A DNA stretch of 9,620 nt from CAYTLQ01 sp964438715 (GTDB taxonomy: Bacteria; Bacteroidota; Ignavibacteria; Ignavibacteriales; Ignavibacteriaceae), in contig CAYTLQ010000342.1 in the NCBI GenBank assembly GCA_964438715.1, positions 1 to 9,620 on the forward strand, given 5' to 3'. This document shows, piece after piece, positions 1 to 7,903 of the stretch. Below the pieces are notes generated by a model. The model ran no database searches. It was not told the origin of the DNA and saw nothing but the letters and a program-made list of their open reading frames with translations. How positions within the stretch are numbered: the stretch's first letter is position 1; each line of letters starts with the position of its first letter. A program made the position numbers and the translations under genes.

Positions 1-1443
1 TCTTATTACACCAACTCAGGAGATGCAGATTTCGCTTCTGAAGTTCTCGATCCATCACTTAACCGTGATGAGTTTGAAGAGGTTTCAATAGATACCATTG
101 CACCTTATTTACTTGGATTCAAGTTTAAATCGGCTTTTACATTCAGGAAAACTGCGGTAGAGAATAAAATAATGTATTTGTGGGGGAAAAATATTCTTGA
201 AGCCGGTGTTGGTGTTGATTTTCTTGAGACACTAATAGACTTTAAATTTCAACTTGATCCTGAGCTAAAGGCATTTTTAACCAGTAACCCTAATTTTCGG
301 TCTTCTATCTCCGATATCCGTGATGTGAAAAACAGTGCACGATATAAATTTTTTATTCAAAATAATTTTCGGTTAACAGAAAAATTGTATATTGAGCCCG
401 GTTTTCGTTTAGACCATTATGAAATACTTTCCCGTACATATTTGTCACCTCGAATATCTTTCTCATTAGCGATTGATCCAATAACGACACTTCGCGGTGG
501 TTTTGGAATCTATTATCAATCTCCGGGTTATGAGAAACTCAGAGACCAGAATGTATTGTATAATTTAGACAGGGCATCACTAAAGAATGTAGATGCAGAG
601 AAGGCAATACATTATATTCTGGGTCTGGAAAGATGGTTGAATAGTGAATGGAATATTAAAACTGAAGTTTACTACAAAGATTTTAAAAATCTCATAATAC
701 CTCAGCGTATCAGGGGAACAACATACTATTCCGAACTATTGCCGAATCAAGATCCATCTTTAGCTTCATCATGGACACGGCCTGTTCCAATTCCAATCGA
801 TTCAATTACTCAGTTGCCGATTAACGGAAGTTATGGAGAGGCATACGGAATTGAATTTATGCTGGGAAAAATGAACAACAAAAAAGATAGTAAATTGAGT
901 GGTTGGATTTCTTATGCCTTTGCATACGCTAATCGTATCGAGGGGATAGAATCTACTCCATTCCGTTTTGACCAGAGACATACCGTTAACTTTGTAGTTA
1001 ATTATACTTTTTCCGAAAGCTGGCAGTTAGGAATCCGTTGGCAATATGGATCCGGTTTCCCGATAAGTGAACCTATTGGAATTAAACCCCGGGTATTATC
1101 ATTAGATACTGATGGTAATGGTGTGCCTGAAACTCCCGTAATTGCTACAAGAAAGTCATTAACAAATCCGAATTCAGAAGAAGTAATATTTGATATTGAC
1201 TATGGAGAAAATAATAAATTTAATAGCCGTAAACCACCATATCATAGACTAGATATTCGAGGAACTTATACTACATTTATCTGGGGTTTTAAATGGAGTT
1301 TCTATTTGGACATTATTAATGTTTATAACAGAACAAATGTAGTTGCTTACGACTATTATATAAACAAAGACCTGAGTATTGGTAAGGAAATAAATGCGAT
1401 GTTTCCAATACTTCCCACTCTTGGTTTTAGTGTCAATTTCTAA
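1..1443 (+). CDS. TonB-dependent receptor-like outer-membrane protein, C-terminal barrel (5' partial)
   Basis: The frame is open from the first base to the TAA at 1441-1443, giving 480 visible residues, and has no start here; the ATG at 172 is internal. The sequence has the pattern of a large outer-membrane beta-barrel: alternating polar and aromatic strands (for example the stretch with FRLTEKLYIEPGFRLDHYE), tyrosine-rich turns, and strand pairs such as GGFGIYYQSPGYE and WQLGIRWQYGSGFP, ending in a terminal phenylalanine (GFSVNF) as expected for BAM-dependent insertion. Family members import siderophores, vitamins or oligosaccharides using TonB energy. The N-terminal plug and any TonB box lie outside the window, so the substrate cannot be told and the family call rests on the barrel alone. 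A loop at 1105-1131 encodes DTDGNGVPE, resembling an acidic calcium-binding loop. The 38-base gap to xseA has no terminator, so read-through is possible. Confidence 0.8.
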   Translation, partial: SYYTNSGDADFASEVLDPSLNRDEFEEVSIDTIAPYLLGFKFKSAFTFRKTAVENKIMYLWGKNILEAGVGVDFLETLIDFKFQLDPELKAFLTSNPNFRSSISDIRDVKNSARYKFFIQNNFRLTEKLYIEPGFRLDHYEILSRTYLSPRISFSLAIDPITTLRGGFGIYYQSPGYEKLRDQNVLYNLDRASLKNVDAEKAIHYILGLERWLNSEWNIKTEVYYKDFKNLIIPQRIRGTTYYSELLPNQDPSLASSWTRPVPIPIDSITQLPINGSYGEAYGIEFMLGKMNNKKDSKLSGWISYAFAYANRIEGIESTPFRFDQRHTVNFVVNYTFSESWQLGIRWQYGSGFPISEPIGIKPRVLSLDTDGNGVPETPVIATRKSLTNPNSEEVIFDIDYGENNKFNSRKPPYHRLDIRGTYTTFIWGFKWSFYLDIINVYNRTNVVAYDYYINKDLSIGKEINAMFPILPTLGFSVNF

Positions 1444-1481
1444 GCTGATATGAAATCTATTGTTGACATATTCTCCGTGTT

Positions 1482-2651
1482 ATGATTTATACTGTTTCCC
1501 AGCTCAATCAACTGATTAAAACCGTGCTCGAAAAGTCCCTTAGTGAGATTGAACTCATCGGGGAAATATCGAACTTTAAAGCACATTATTCGGGACATTG
1601 GTATTTTTCCCTCAAAGATGCAGATTCCCAAATTGCCTGCGCAATGTGGAAGGGCCTTAACAGTTTTGTTGCCTTTACCCCACAAGAGGGTATGAAAGTG
1701 GTGATAACAGGAAGAATTACTGTTTATCCTCCACGGGGAACTTATCAGGTTGATGTAAGAACTATGAAACCCGCTGGTATTGGCGAATTACAATTAGCAT
1801 ATGAAAAATTAAAACTACGATTATCTGCTGAAGGTCTTTTTGATATTGATAAAAAGAAACCAATTCCGCCTATGCCCTTTAAAGTTGGAGTGGTTACATC
1901 AATAGATGGTGCGGCATTGCGCGATATTATCAGCGTTGCTAGCAGGCGATTTCCCATTTGTGAATTGATTATATCGCCGTGTAAAGTTCAGGGTAATGGT
2001 GCGGCTGTCTCAATTGTAAATGCTATCGAAAACCTTGAGAAATACCGGGATGTGGATGTAATAATTATTGCCAGAGGCGGAGGTTCGATAGAAGATCTTT
2101 GGCCATTTAATGAAGAAATTGTTGCTCGTGCAATTTATAAATGCGAGATACCTATAATCTCCGGTGTTGGACATGAGGTGGATATAACAATTGCAGATTT
2201 TGTAGCTGATAAAAGGGCGGCAACGCCCACTGCGGCAATGGAAATTGCTGTTCCGCATATTAATGATATTAAAGCGATGATACAAAATTATACACAGTTT
2301 TTTTTAAAATCCTTAACCGCAAAGATTGATAATTATAAGAATTTCATTACCAACACAATGCGTTCATCGGCTTTTATGGATCCCTCATTACGACTTTCTT
2401 ACCTGAATCAGGAAGTTATGCATGTCTTGTTCCGGCTCGATAATTCAATTCGTAACCTAATTAATAACCGCTTGAACAAAGTAGAAAAACTTGCAATTCA
2501 AATTTCATCGAACAATGTGCAAAATACGCTCAAAAAAGGTTTTGTTTTGGTAAAGCAACAGGGTAAATTTGTGAAATATAGTAGGGCTTTCTCTAAAGAA
2601 ACAGAATTTTCACTATTATTTAGCGACGGCGAAGTGCCAATTTCAAATTAA
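1482..2651 (+). CDS. xseA: Exodeoxyribonuclease VII large subunit
   Basis: Catalytic subunit of exonuclease VII, which degrades single-stranded DNA to oligonucleotides in the cytoplasm together with several XseB chains. The 389 residues are somewhat shorter than the 456 of E. coli. An N-terminal OB-fold (about 1-100, starting IYTVSQLNQLIK and including SNFKAHYSGHWYFSLKD) is followed by the nuclease domain (about 130-255) and a helical, probably coiled-coil C-terminal part (about 260-370) that in the family holds XseB. The motifs ARGGGSIEDLWPFN (197-210) and SGVGHEVDITIADF (227-240) are intact. The residues reported as essential in E. coli (D155, R205, H238, D241) correspond to D148, R198, H231 and D234, all with the same offset of 7. 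The ATG start puts the conserved YTVSQL motif at the very N-terminus; no Shine-Dalgarno is visible. The stop overlaps the xseB start by one base (TAATG), which suggests coupled translation. Confidence 0.96.
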   Translation: MIYTVSQLNQLIKTVLEKSLSEIELIGEISNFKAHYSGHWYFSLKDADSQIACAMWKGLNSFVAFTPQEGMKVVITGRITVYPPRGTYQVDVRTMKPAGIGELQLAYEKLKLRLSAEGLFDIDKKKPIPPMPFKVGVVTSIDGAALRDIISVASRRFPICELIISPCKVQGNGAAVSIVNAIENLEKYRDVDVIIIARGGGSIEDLWPFNEEIVARAIYKCEIPIISGVGHEVDITIADFVADKRAATPTAAMEIAVPHINDIKAMIQNYTQFFLKSLTAKIDNYKNFITNTMRSSAFMDPSLRLSYLNQEVMHVLFRLDNSIRNLINNRLNKVEKLAIQISSNNVQNTLKKGFVLVKQQGKFVKYSRAFSKETEFSLLFSDGEVPISN

Positions 2652-2893
2652 TGAAAAAAAAAGATTCTAAAAGTGCATTTAAGGTCAAGTTAGACAGACT
2701 TCAGCAGATTTCTGAAGCCCTTGAGTCGGATGAGCTTGAAATTGAAGAAGCAATTCAGCTCTATGAAGAAGGAGTAAAACTTGCATCTGAATGTATGCAG
2801 ACACTAAAAGAAGCAGAACTAAAAGTATCAACTTTGAAGAGTTCATTCCTTGTCAGTTCAAATGAGGAAGAAAAGGAAAACGAAAACGAATGA
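2651..2893 (+). CDS. xseB: Exodeoxyribonuclease VII small subunit
   Basis: Small helical subunit that binds the C-terminal helices of XseA and is needed for nuclease activity. It has 80 residues, the same length as E. coli XseB. The family signature is clear: a first helix (about 13-25, LDRLQQISEALES), the turn with LEIEEAIQLYEEGVKLA (31-47), and a second helix with CMQTLKEAELKV (48-59). The N-terminus is lysine-rich (MKKKDSKS) and the last ten or so residues are almost all Glu, Lys and Asn, likely a disordered acidic tail. The gene overlaps xseA by one base and dxs by four (ATGA at 2890-2893), so its translation is probably coupled on both sides, fitting the need to make excess small subunit near the large one. 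Confidence 0.94.
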   Translation: MKKKDSKSAFKVKLDRLQQISEALESDELEIEEAIQLYEEGVKLASECMQTLKEAELKVSTLKSSFLVSSNEEEKENENE

Positions 2894-4806
2894 GCGGAGA
2901 GATTAAAACAGAAATGGTAGAAAACAAATATCCGGTATTGTCAAAAGTTCAGGTACCTGAAGATTTCAGAAACCTTGAAATTAACGAGCTTAGGCAACTT
3001 TGCAAAGATGTCAGAGAGTTCATGGTAGATGTAATATCTGAAGTAGGAGGACATTTTGGAGGTGGGTTAGGTACGGTAGAATTGACAGTAGCGCTTCATA
3101 AGGTTTTTCAGACACCGCATGATCTTATTGTCTGGGATACAGGGCATCAGGCGTATCCTCATAAAATATTAACCGGCAGGAAGGATAAGTTACATACCAT
3201 CCGTCAGTTAAATGGAATATCCGGATTTTTGAAGCGTTCCGAAAGTGAATATGACACATTTGGAGCGGGCCATGCTTCTACCTCTATTTCTGCCGCTGTG
3301 GGAATGGCAACAGCATCTGAGAAATTGGGCCTGAATAAAAAGGTTGTTGCTGTTATTGGCGATGGTGCAATGACAGGTGGTATGGCTTACGAGGCAATGA
3401 ATAATGCCGGATTTATGAAAAGCAATCTTATCGTAGTGCTGAATGATAACAATATGTCAATTGCTCCAAATGTCTGGGCTTTGTCAAATTATTTCACGGA
3501 AATGATTGCCCATCCCGAATACAATAAATTTAAAGGTTATGTTTGGGATCTGACCGGGAAGTTAGACAATTTTGGTGACAGGCTTCGTCGTATTGCCGGT
3601 AGATTAGAGAGTGGTATTAAGTCAATTGTAACGCCCGGTATGCTCTTTGAAGCTCTCGGGTTTCGGTACTTCGGTCCTATTAATGGGCATAATCTGCATC
3701 AGTTAATTCGGATTTTCGAACAAGTAAAAAACTATAATGGTCCGATCCTTATTCATTGTATTACACAAAAAGGAAAAGGGTATAAGCCTGCAGAATCGCA
3801 TGAGCAACGCTTACACGCCTCAACACCCTTCGATAAATTAACCGGAAAGGCGTATAAAAAACCCAATGCCCCGGTAGCTTATACTACTATTTTTGGTAAA
3901 GCCCTATGTGATATTGTTAAAGATAATCCAAAAGTCATTGGAATTACCGGTGCAATGCCAGATGGCACAGGCTTAAATCTTCTTCAGGAGAAATTTCCTC
4001 AAAACTATGTTGATGTTGGTATTGCGGAAGAACATGCCGTAACTTTTGCCGCCGGATTGGCGACACAAGGTATAATACCGGTCGTTGCTATCTACTCTAC
4101 ATTTCTTCAAAGAGCTTTTGATCATATAATACATGATGTCGCTCTTCAGAAACTTCATGTGGTATTTATTCTTGACCGTGCAGGATTAGTCGGTGCTGAT
4201 GGTCCTACGCATCATGGCTCTTTTGATTTATCATATCTTCGGTTAATTCCCCATATGGTTATAATGGCTCCGAAAGATGAAGCTGAGTTGAGGAACATGG
4301 TTTATACTGCAGTCAATTATAAAAAGGGACCTATTGCTGTGCGATATCCCAGAGGAAGCGCTCTTGGAGTGCCTATGAAAGATGAGTTTGAAGAATTTCC
4401 TATTGGTGTTGCTGAAACATTGAAAAAAGGGAAAGATGTTGCAATATTAGCCGTCGGTTCTATGGTAAGTTATGCGATGGAAGCCGGTGAAAAACTTTTA
4501 TCGTGGGGTATAGATGCAGAAATTGTAAATATGCGTTTTATAAAACCATTAGATACCGCAGTGCTGGATGATATTGGTTCGCGATTCACAAAGGTTGTTA
4601 CTGTGGAAGAAAATTCAATAGTAGGTGGATTCGGTAGCGGTGTACTTGAATATTTTGCCGACAAGAATATAAAAGCTGATGTCTTGCGTATGGGACTACC
4701 GGATAGGTTTATTGACCACGGTACTCAAGCCGAATTACATCATCTCTTAGGAATTGATGCCGAAGGGATTGCCAACAACACCCGTAATTTTTGTTCTGAA
4801 ACTTAA
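2890..4806 (+). CDS. dxs: 1-deoxy-D-xylulose-5-phosphate synthase
   Basis: Thiamine-diphosphate enzyme that condenses pyruvate and glyceraldehyde 3-phosphate to 1-deoxy-D-xylulose 5-phosphate, the entry and main control step of the MEP pathway to isopentenyl diphosphate. The length of 638 residues is typical (E. coli 620). Visible landmarks are VSENGGH-like ISEVGGHFGGGLG (49-61), DTGHQAYPHKILTGR (83-97), the TPP/Mg motif GDGAMTGG (157-164) with NDNNMSIAPN (185-194), and the pyrimidine-domain motif IAEEHAVTFAAG (378-389), where E380 is the expected catalytic glutamate. The residue after it is Glu where E. coli has Gln, a mild substitution. Downstream, DRAGLVGADGPTHHG (429-443) and the transketolase C-terminal domain are complete. 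The gene starts inside the xseB stop (ATGA overlap). E. coli also has xseB close to dxs, but with ispA between them; ispA is absent here. Confidence 0.97.
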   Translation: MSGEIKTEMVENKYPVLSKVQVPEDFRNLEINELRQLCKDVREFMVDVISEVGGHFGGGLGTVELTVALHKVFQTPHDLIVWDTGHQAYPHKILTGRKDKLHTIRQLNGISGFLKRSESEYDTFGAGHASTSISAAVGMATASEKLGLNKKVVAVIGDGAMTGGMAYEAMNNAGFMKSNLIVVLNDNNMSIAPNVWALSNYFTEMIAHPEYNKFKGYVWDLTGKLDNFGDRLRRIAGRLESGIKSIVTPGMLFEALGFRYFGPINGHNLHQLIRIFEQVKNYNGPILIHCITQKGKGYKPAESHEQRLHASTPFDKLTGKAYKKPNAPVAYTTIFGKALCDIVKDNPKVIGITGAMPDGTGLNLLQEKFPQNYVDVGIAEEHAVTFAAGLATQGIIPVVAIYSTFLQRAFDHIIHDVALQKLHVVFILDRAGLVGADGPTHHGSFDLSYLRLIPHMVIMAPKDEAELRNMVYTAVNYKKGPIAVRYPRGSALGVPMKDEFEEFPIGVAETLKKGKDVAILAVGSMVSYAMEAGEKLLSWGIDAEIVNMRFIKPLDTAVLDDIGSRFTKVVTVEENSIVGGFGSGVLEYFADKNIKADVLRMGLPDRFIDHGTQAELHHLLGIDAEGIANNTRNFCSET

Positions 4807-4822
4807 GTGGAATTATTAATAT

Positions 4823-5830
4823 ATGGAAAAAGCCAAAATAGGAATCATCGGACTTGGCGGTGTTGCTCAATTAGTTCACCTTCCTATTATCAAAAAAATC
4901 CCTGAAGCTGAAGTTATTGCAGTTGCAGACTCGAACAGGAGTACATTAAACAGTGTTGCCGAGAAATTTGGTATTTCTAATCGCTATTCAGATTTTCGAA
5001 AATTACTTGACATTAAAGAACTTGAAGCAGTAATAATAGCAACTCCCACAAATACACATAAAGATATTGCACTGGCTTGTATTGACGCGGGTAAAGATAT
5101 ACTGATTGAAAAACCAATTGCCCGAACTTTCAAGGAAGCTGATGAAATTACTACTGCTGCTAAAAATGCAAAAGTTAAGGTAATGGTTGGAATGAATATG
5201 CGATACAGGCCGGATATAATGCTTCTGCGAAGTATTGTGAATTCCGGTGATCTTGGAAATATTTTTCATATTCGTGCCGGCTGGTTAAAGAGACGCAGTA
5301 GTGAGAGCAGGTGGTTTTTAAAGAAAGAAGAATCCGGAGGGGGAGTAATACTCGATCTTGGAGTGGCTTTACTTGATGTGGCATTATGGCTAATGAGTTA
5401 TCCGGATATTATTTCAGTATCAGCACAGAATTATGCATTCAGCACCAATTCTGTTGAAGATACTTCTATAGCTTTTATCAGATGTCATCCAAATTCTGTT
5501 ATTAATCTTGAGGCAAGTTGGTCCTGGAGTGGAGAAAAGGATGATTTTTTTCTTGAACTCTACGGCACAAAAGGGAATGCGGAGCTAAATCCGTTGAAAG
5601 TCTTCAAAAGAGCAGAGAATAGTTTTCTTGATCTTGGTACCCCTAAAAATGATAATTCCGTAAACTTATTTAAGCGTTCATATCTCAATGAACTTAAGCA
5701 CTTTATTGGGGCTATAAAAGGGATGAATCCACTGATATCTCCTGCCTCTGAGTCGCTTTCCCGTATGAAAATTGTTGAATCAATTTATCAATCAGCACAA
5801 CTACAAAAAGAAATACATTTTAAGCAATGA
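4823..5830 (+). CDS. Gfo/Idh/MocA-family NAD(P)-dependent oxidoreductase
   Basis: A 335-residue protein of the Gfo/Idh/MocA family, whose members mostly oxidise or reduce sugars, inositols or biliverdin with NAD(P). The N-terminal Rossmann domain is plain: KIGIIGLGGVAQ (5-16), an acidic residue at the end of strand 2 (VIAVADSNRS, D36) favouring NAD, the ATPTNTHKDIAL segment (73-84), and the family's EKPIA motif (96-100) with K97. The alpha/beta C-terminal domain follows from about 125. In the usual GGxxxDxGxHxxD segment this protein reads GGGVILDLGVALLD (172-185), so the common histidine is alanine (A182) while both aspartates are kept. The substrate cannot be deduced. It follows dxs by 16 bases and its stop overlaps the response-regulator start by four bases (ATGA). 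That implies co-expression with both neighbours without showing a shared function. Confidence 0.9.
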   Translation: MEKAKIGIIGLGGVAQLVHLPIIKKIPEAEVIAVADSNRSTLNSVAEKFGISNRYSDFRKLLDIKELEAVIIATPTNTHKDIALACIDAGKDILIEKPIARTFKEADEITTAAKNAKVKVMVGMNMRYRPDIMLLRSIVNSGDLGNIFHIRAGWLKRRSSESRWFLKKEESGGGVILDLGVALLDVALWLMSYPDIISVSAQNYAFSTNSVEDTSIAFIRCHPNSVINLEASWSWSGEKDDFFLELYGTKGNAELNPLKVFKRAENSFLDLGTPKNDNSVNLFKRSYLNELKHFIGAIKGMNPLISPASESLSRMKIVESIYQSAQLQKEIHFKQ

Positions 5831-6513
5831 AAAAGATTTTACTGGTAGATGATGAGCCTGATATAGTGGAGTTCCTACGCTATAATCTGGAAAATGAAGG
5901 ATTCGAAGTTGCGACGGCGGAAAACGGTGAGGAGGCAATGGAAAAGCTGAATTTCTCACCTGACCTCATAATTATGGATATTATGATGCCGAAAATGGAT
6001 GGATACGAAGCATGTTCTCAGATCAGAAAAATAAAAGGATTTGAACGAACACCAATAATGTTCCTTACTGCAAAATCGGGTGAGGCTGATGAAGTAAAAG
6101 CCCTTGAATTAGGCGCGGTAGATTTTGTGAAAAAGCCAATTTCTCCCAGTTTATTAATTGCAAGGGTTCGATCCAACATCAGAAAGTCGGAGATAGTAGA
6201 TTTATCGGGGAATGATCCGATCTATAGTATTGGTTCATTAACCATTGATCGTCAAAAATTTCAGGTATCGCTTAATGGCGAAGAAAAAATATTCGCACGA
6301 AAAGAATTTGAATTATTACTCTTTCTTGCCAAAAATCCGGGGACAGTATTCAGCAGGGAAGCTATACTGGCATCCGTTTGGGGCTCCGATGTTTTCGTGG
6401 TGGACAGAACGGTTGATGTTCATGTTCGTAAAATTAGGGAAAAACTCGGTAATGCAGCTGATATGATTGAGACTATTAAAGGAGTAGGGTATCGTTTCAG
6501 GGAAAATCTCTAA
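5827..6513 (+). CDS. OmpR/PhoB-family DNA-binding response regulator
   Basis: Two-domain cytoplasmic transcription regulator of 228 residues. The receiver domain (about 1-120) has the acidic pair D9/D10 in LLVDDEPDI, the phospho-acceptor D51 in IIMDIMMPKMDG, the switch threonine T81 (FLTAKS) and K103 in VKKPI. The C-terminal winged-helix domain (about 133-226) ends with the family pattern RTVDVHVRKIREKLG (194-208) and IKGVGYRF (217-224). The overall character is PhoB/PhoP-like, but without pst or pho genes nearby I do not give it that name. It starts in an ATGA overlap with the oxidoreductase stop and is followed directly by its probable partner kinase, whose open frame overlaps its 3' end by a few bases. 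Its target promoters cannot be seen here. Confidence 0.93.
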   Translation: MKKILLVDDEPDIVEFLRYNLENEGFEVATAENGEEAMEKLNFSPDLIIMDIMMPKMDGYEACSQIRKIKGFERTPIMFLTAKSGEADEVKALELGAVDFVKKPISPSLLIARVRSNIRKSEIVDLSGNDPIYSIGSLTIDRQKFQVSLNGEEKIFARKEFELLLFLAKNPGTVFSREAILASVWGSDVFVVDRTVDVHVRKIREKLGNAADMIETIKGVGYRFRENL

Positions 6514-7519
6514 TTTTTTTCAATCTGTAAAGTTTTACCGCGAATTAGTTGCATTTTCAATTTTCCTTCAAATATTACTTTATCTGGTTGTCGAATCCGG
6601 TAGTGGTATCATCGTTTTTTCTGCACTTCTCTGGGGTGCTTTAGGTTGTTTCATTTGGCTGGTTGGTTGGAAGAGAAAACGAGAAATTAAAGAAATTAAG
6701 GATACAATCAGAGCTATTCGATTAGGTCAGTATAACTCATCCGAAAATATAAAACTTTCTTCAACACTTACTGATGTGGAAACTGAAATCAGGGATATGT
6801 TCTCCAAACTGAAAAGTGATATCGAATATCTGCGTAAGTTAGAAAGAGTGCGTACAGAATTCCTTGGAAATGTCTCTCATGAGTTAAAGACACCGATATT
6901 TGCGATTCAAGGTTTTCTTGAAACTTTGCTCAACGGAGCATTGGAGGACAATAGAGTAAACAGAAATTTCCTTCAAAAGGCAAACCAACATACATTAAAC
7001 CTTAGTACATTAGTCAATGACCTGATTGATATCTCCATGATAGAGTCGGGTGAAATGCGGATGAGTTACCGGTATTTTAATATATTGGAATATATGACCG
7101 CAATTATTGCAGAGTTTCTACCTATTGCTGAGAAAAAAGGGTTGTATCTTAAATTAGAGCATGGGGGTAAGGATTTTCAATTATTTGGAGATAAAGCGAG
7201 AATCAGGCAGGTGATGTCTAATCTCATTGAAAATTCGATTAAATATACAGAAAGCGGTGGAATAATAGTAAAAATTGAGGAGTTGCAGAAAGTCGGTCGG
7301 ATTTCTGTAATTGATACGGGAATTGGTATTCCTGAAGAGGATTTAACCCGAATTTTTGAAAGATTTTACAGAGTAGATAAAGCACGGTCACGACAGGTTG
7401 GTGGTACAGGATTGGGGTTGGCAATAGTAAAACACATTGTCGAAGCCCATGGGTCTCGGGTAGAAATCAAAAGTTCATTAGGACAAGGTACTGAAATTTC
7501 ATTTACTTTAAAGAAATGA
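6506..7519 (+). CDS. Membrane sensor histidine kinase (PhoR-like), non-canonical start proposed
   Basis: Sensor kinase that should autophosphorylate on histidine and pass phosphate to the upstream response regulator. Counting from ATC 6506 (337 residues), two hydrophobic segments lie at about 14-30 and 35-54 with only about four residues between them, then a basic stop (WKRKR, 55-59), a HAMP-like helical linker, the H-box SHELKTP (H125), the N-box ENSIKYT (N243), G1 DTGIGIP (270-276), the F-box RFYRVD and G2 GGTGLGL (299-305). All catalytic boxes are intact. The frame is open from 6488, but the first ATG, GTG or TTG in it is GTG 6776, beyond both membrane segments. Starting there would remove the membrane part while in-frame, protein-like sequence lies upstream. 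ATC 6506 would give an N-terminus MSNFFQSVKFYRE and an 8-base overlap with the regulator gene. ATC 6491, six bases after GGAG, is an alternative. A base error (true ATG at 6506) is also possible. Confidence 0.85.
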   Translation: MSNFFQSVKFYRELVAFSIFLQILLYLVVESGSGIIVFSALLWGALGCFIWLVGWKRKREIKEIKDTIRAIRLGQYNSSENIKLSSTLTDVETEIRDMFSKLKSDIEYLRKLERVRTEFLGNVSHELKTPIFAIQGFLETLLNGALEDNRVNRNFLQKANQHTLNLSTLVNDLIDISMIESGEMRMSYRYFNILEYMTAIIAEFLPIAEKKGLYLKLEHGGKDFQLFGDKARIRQVMSNLIENSIKYTESGGIIVKIEELQKVGRISVIDTGIGIPEEDLTRIFERFYRVDKARSRQVGGTGLGLAIVKHIVEAHGSRVEIKSSLGQGTEISFTLKK

Positions 7520-7524
7520 AATTA

Positions 7525-7553
7525 TTGACAATACTAAAGGATTTTATTAAATT
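7525..7553 (+). promoter_or_regulatory. Possible promoter for rplU-rpmA
   Basis: In the 66-base gap between the kinase stop and rplU, a perfect TTGACA (7525-7530) is followed after 17 bases by TAAATT (7548-7553), a 4-of-6 match to TATAAT. This would give the ribosomal protein pair its own transcript in addition to read-through from the signalling genes. The -10 is weak and the region is A+T-rich, so the call rests mainly on the -35 and the position. If the organism uses a Bacteroidota-type sigma factor, the consensus would differ. Confidence 0.35.
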
Positions 7554-7585
7554 ACAAGACTAAATTATTAAGTTCAGAGGTAAAG

Positions 7586-7894
7586 ATGTTTGCGGTAGTT
7601 GATATCGCCGGTCAGCAATTTAAGGTTACTGAAAACGGAAAGTATTATGTACCCCGCCTTGATGCTGCTCAAGATGCTGAAACCACTTTCGATAAGGTTC
7701 TGCTGATTGCAGACGAGAATAAAACTACTATTGGCAGTCCCTATGTCAATGAAATTAAGGTTCATGCTCGTATATTAGAACATGTTAAAGATGATAAGGT
7801 TTTCGTCTTCAAGAAAAAAAGAAGAACAGGATATAAGAAATTCCGTGGACACCGTCAGCAGTTAACAAGAATAGAAGTAACCAAAATCGGATAG
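7586..7894 (+). CDS. rplU: 50S ribosomal protein L21
   Basis: Ribosomal protein of the large subunit that binds 23S rRNA. The 102 residues match the usual length of about 103. It begins with the typical MFAVVDIAGQQFKV and ends with the basic RNA-binding signature KKKRRTGYKKFRGHRQ (76-91) followed by a short beta strand. An AGAGG Shine-Dalgarno-like sequence at 7576-7580 supports the ATG at 7586. It is followed by rpmA after nine bases, the near-universal L21-L27 pairing. The obg GTPase gene that often follows in other bacteria is not here, because transcription ends at the hairpin after rpmA. Confidence 0.97.
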   Translation: MFAVVDIAGQQFKVTENGKYYVPRLDAAQDAETTFDKVLLIADENKTTIGSPYVNEIKVHARILEHVKDDKVFVFKKKRRTGYKKFRGHRQQLTRIEVTKIG

Positions 7895-7903
7895 GATTAG
7901 GAA

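Noticed and set aside
1..12. Window start TCTTATTACACC resembles the adapter mosaic end (TCTTATACAC)
   Set aside because: The match is short and needs an inserted base. The sequence reads smoothly in the receptor frame, and no further adapter segment is present.
1463..1486. TTGACA (1463-1468) and TATGAT (1481-1486) as a promoter for xseA
   Set aside because: The spacing is only 12 bases, and the -10-like hexamer overlaps the start codon.
6508..6520. Programmed +1 frameshift at CTC-TAA joining the response regulator to the kinase
   Set aside because: The kinase frame is +1 to the regulator, as in prfB-type slippage, but slipping from CTC to TCT leaves poor pairing for the tRNA. No internal Shine-Dalgarno stimulator is placed as in prfB, and the regulator already ends at its normal length.
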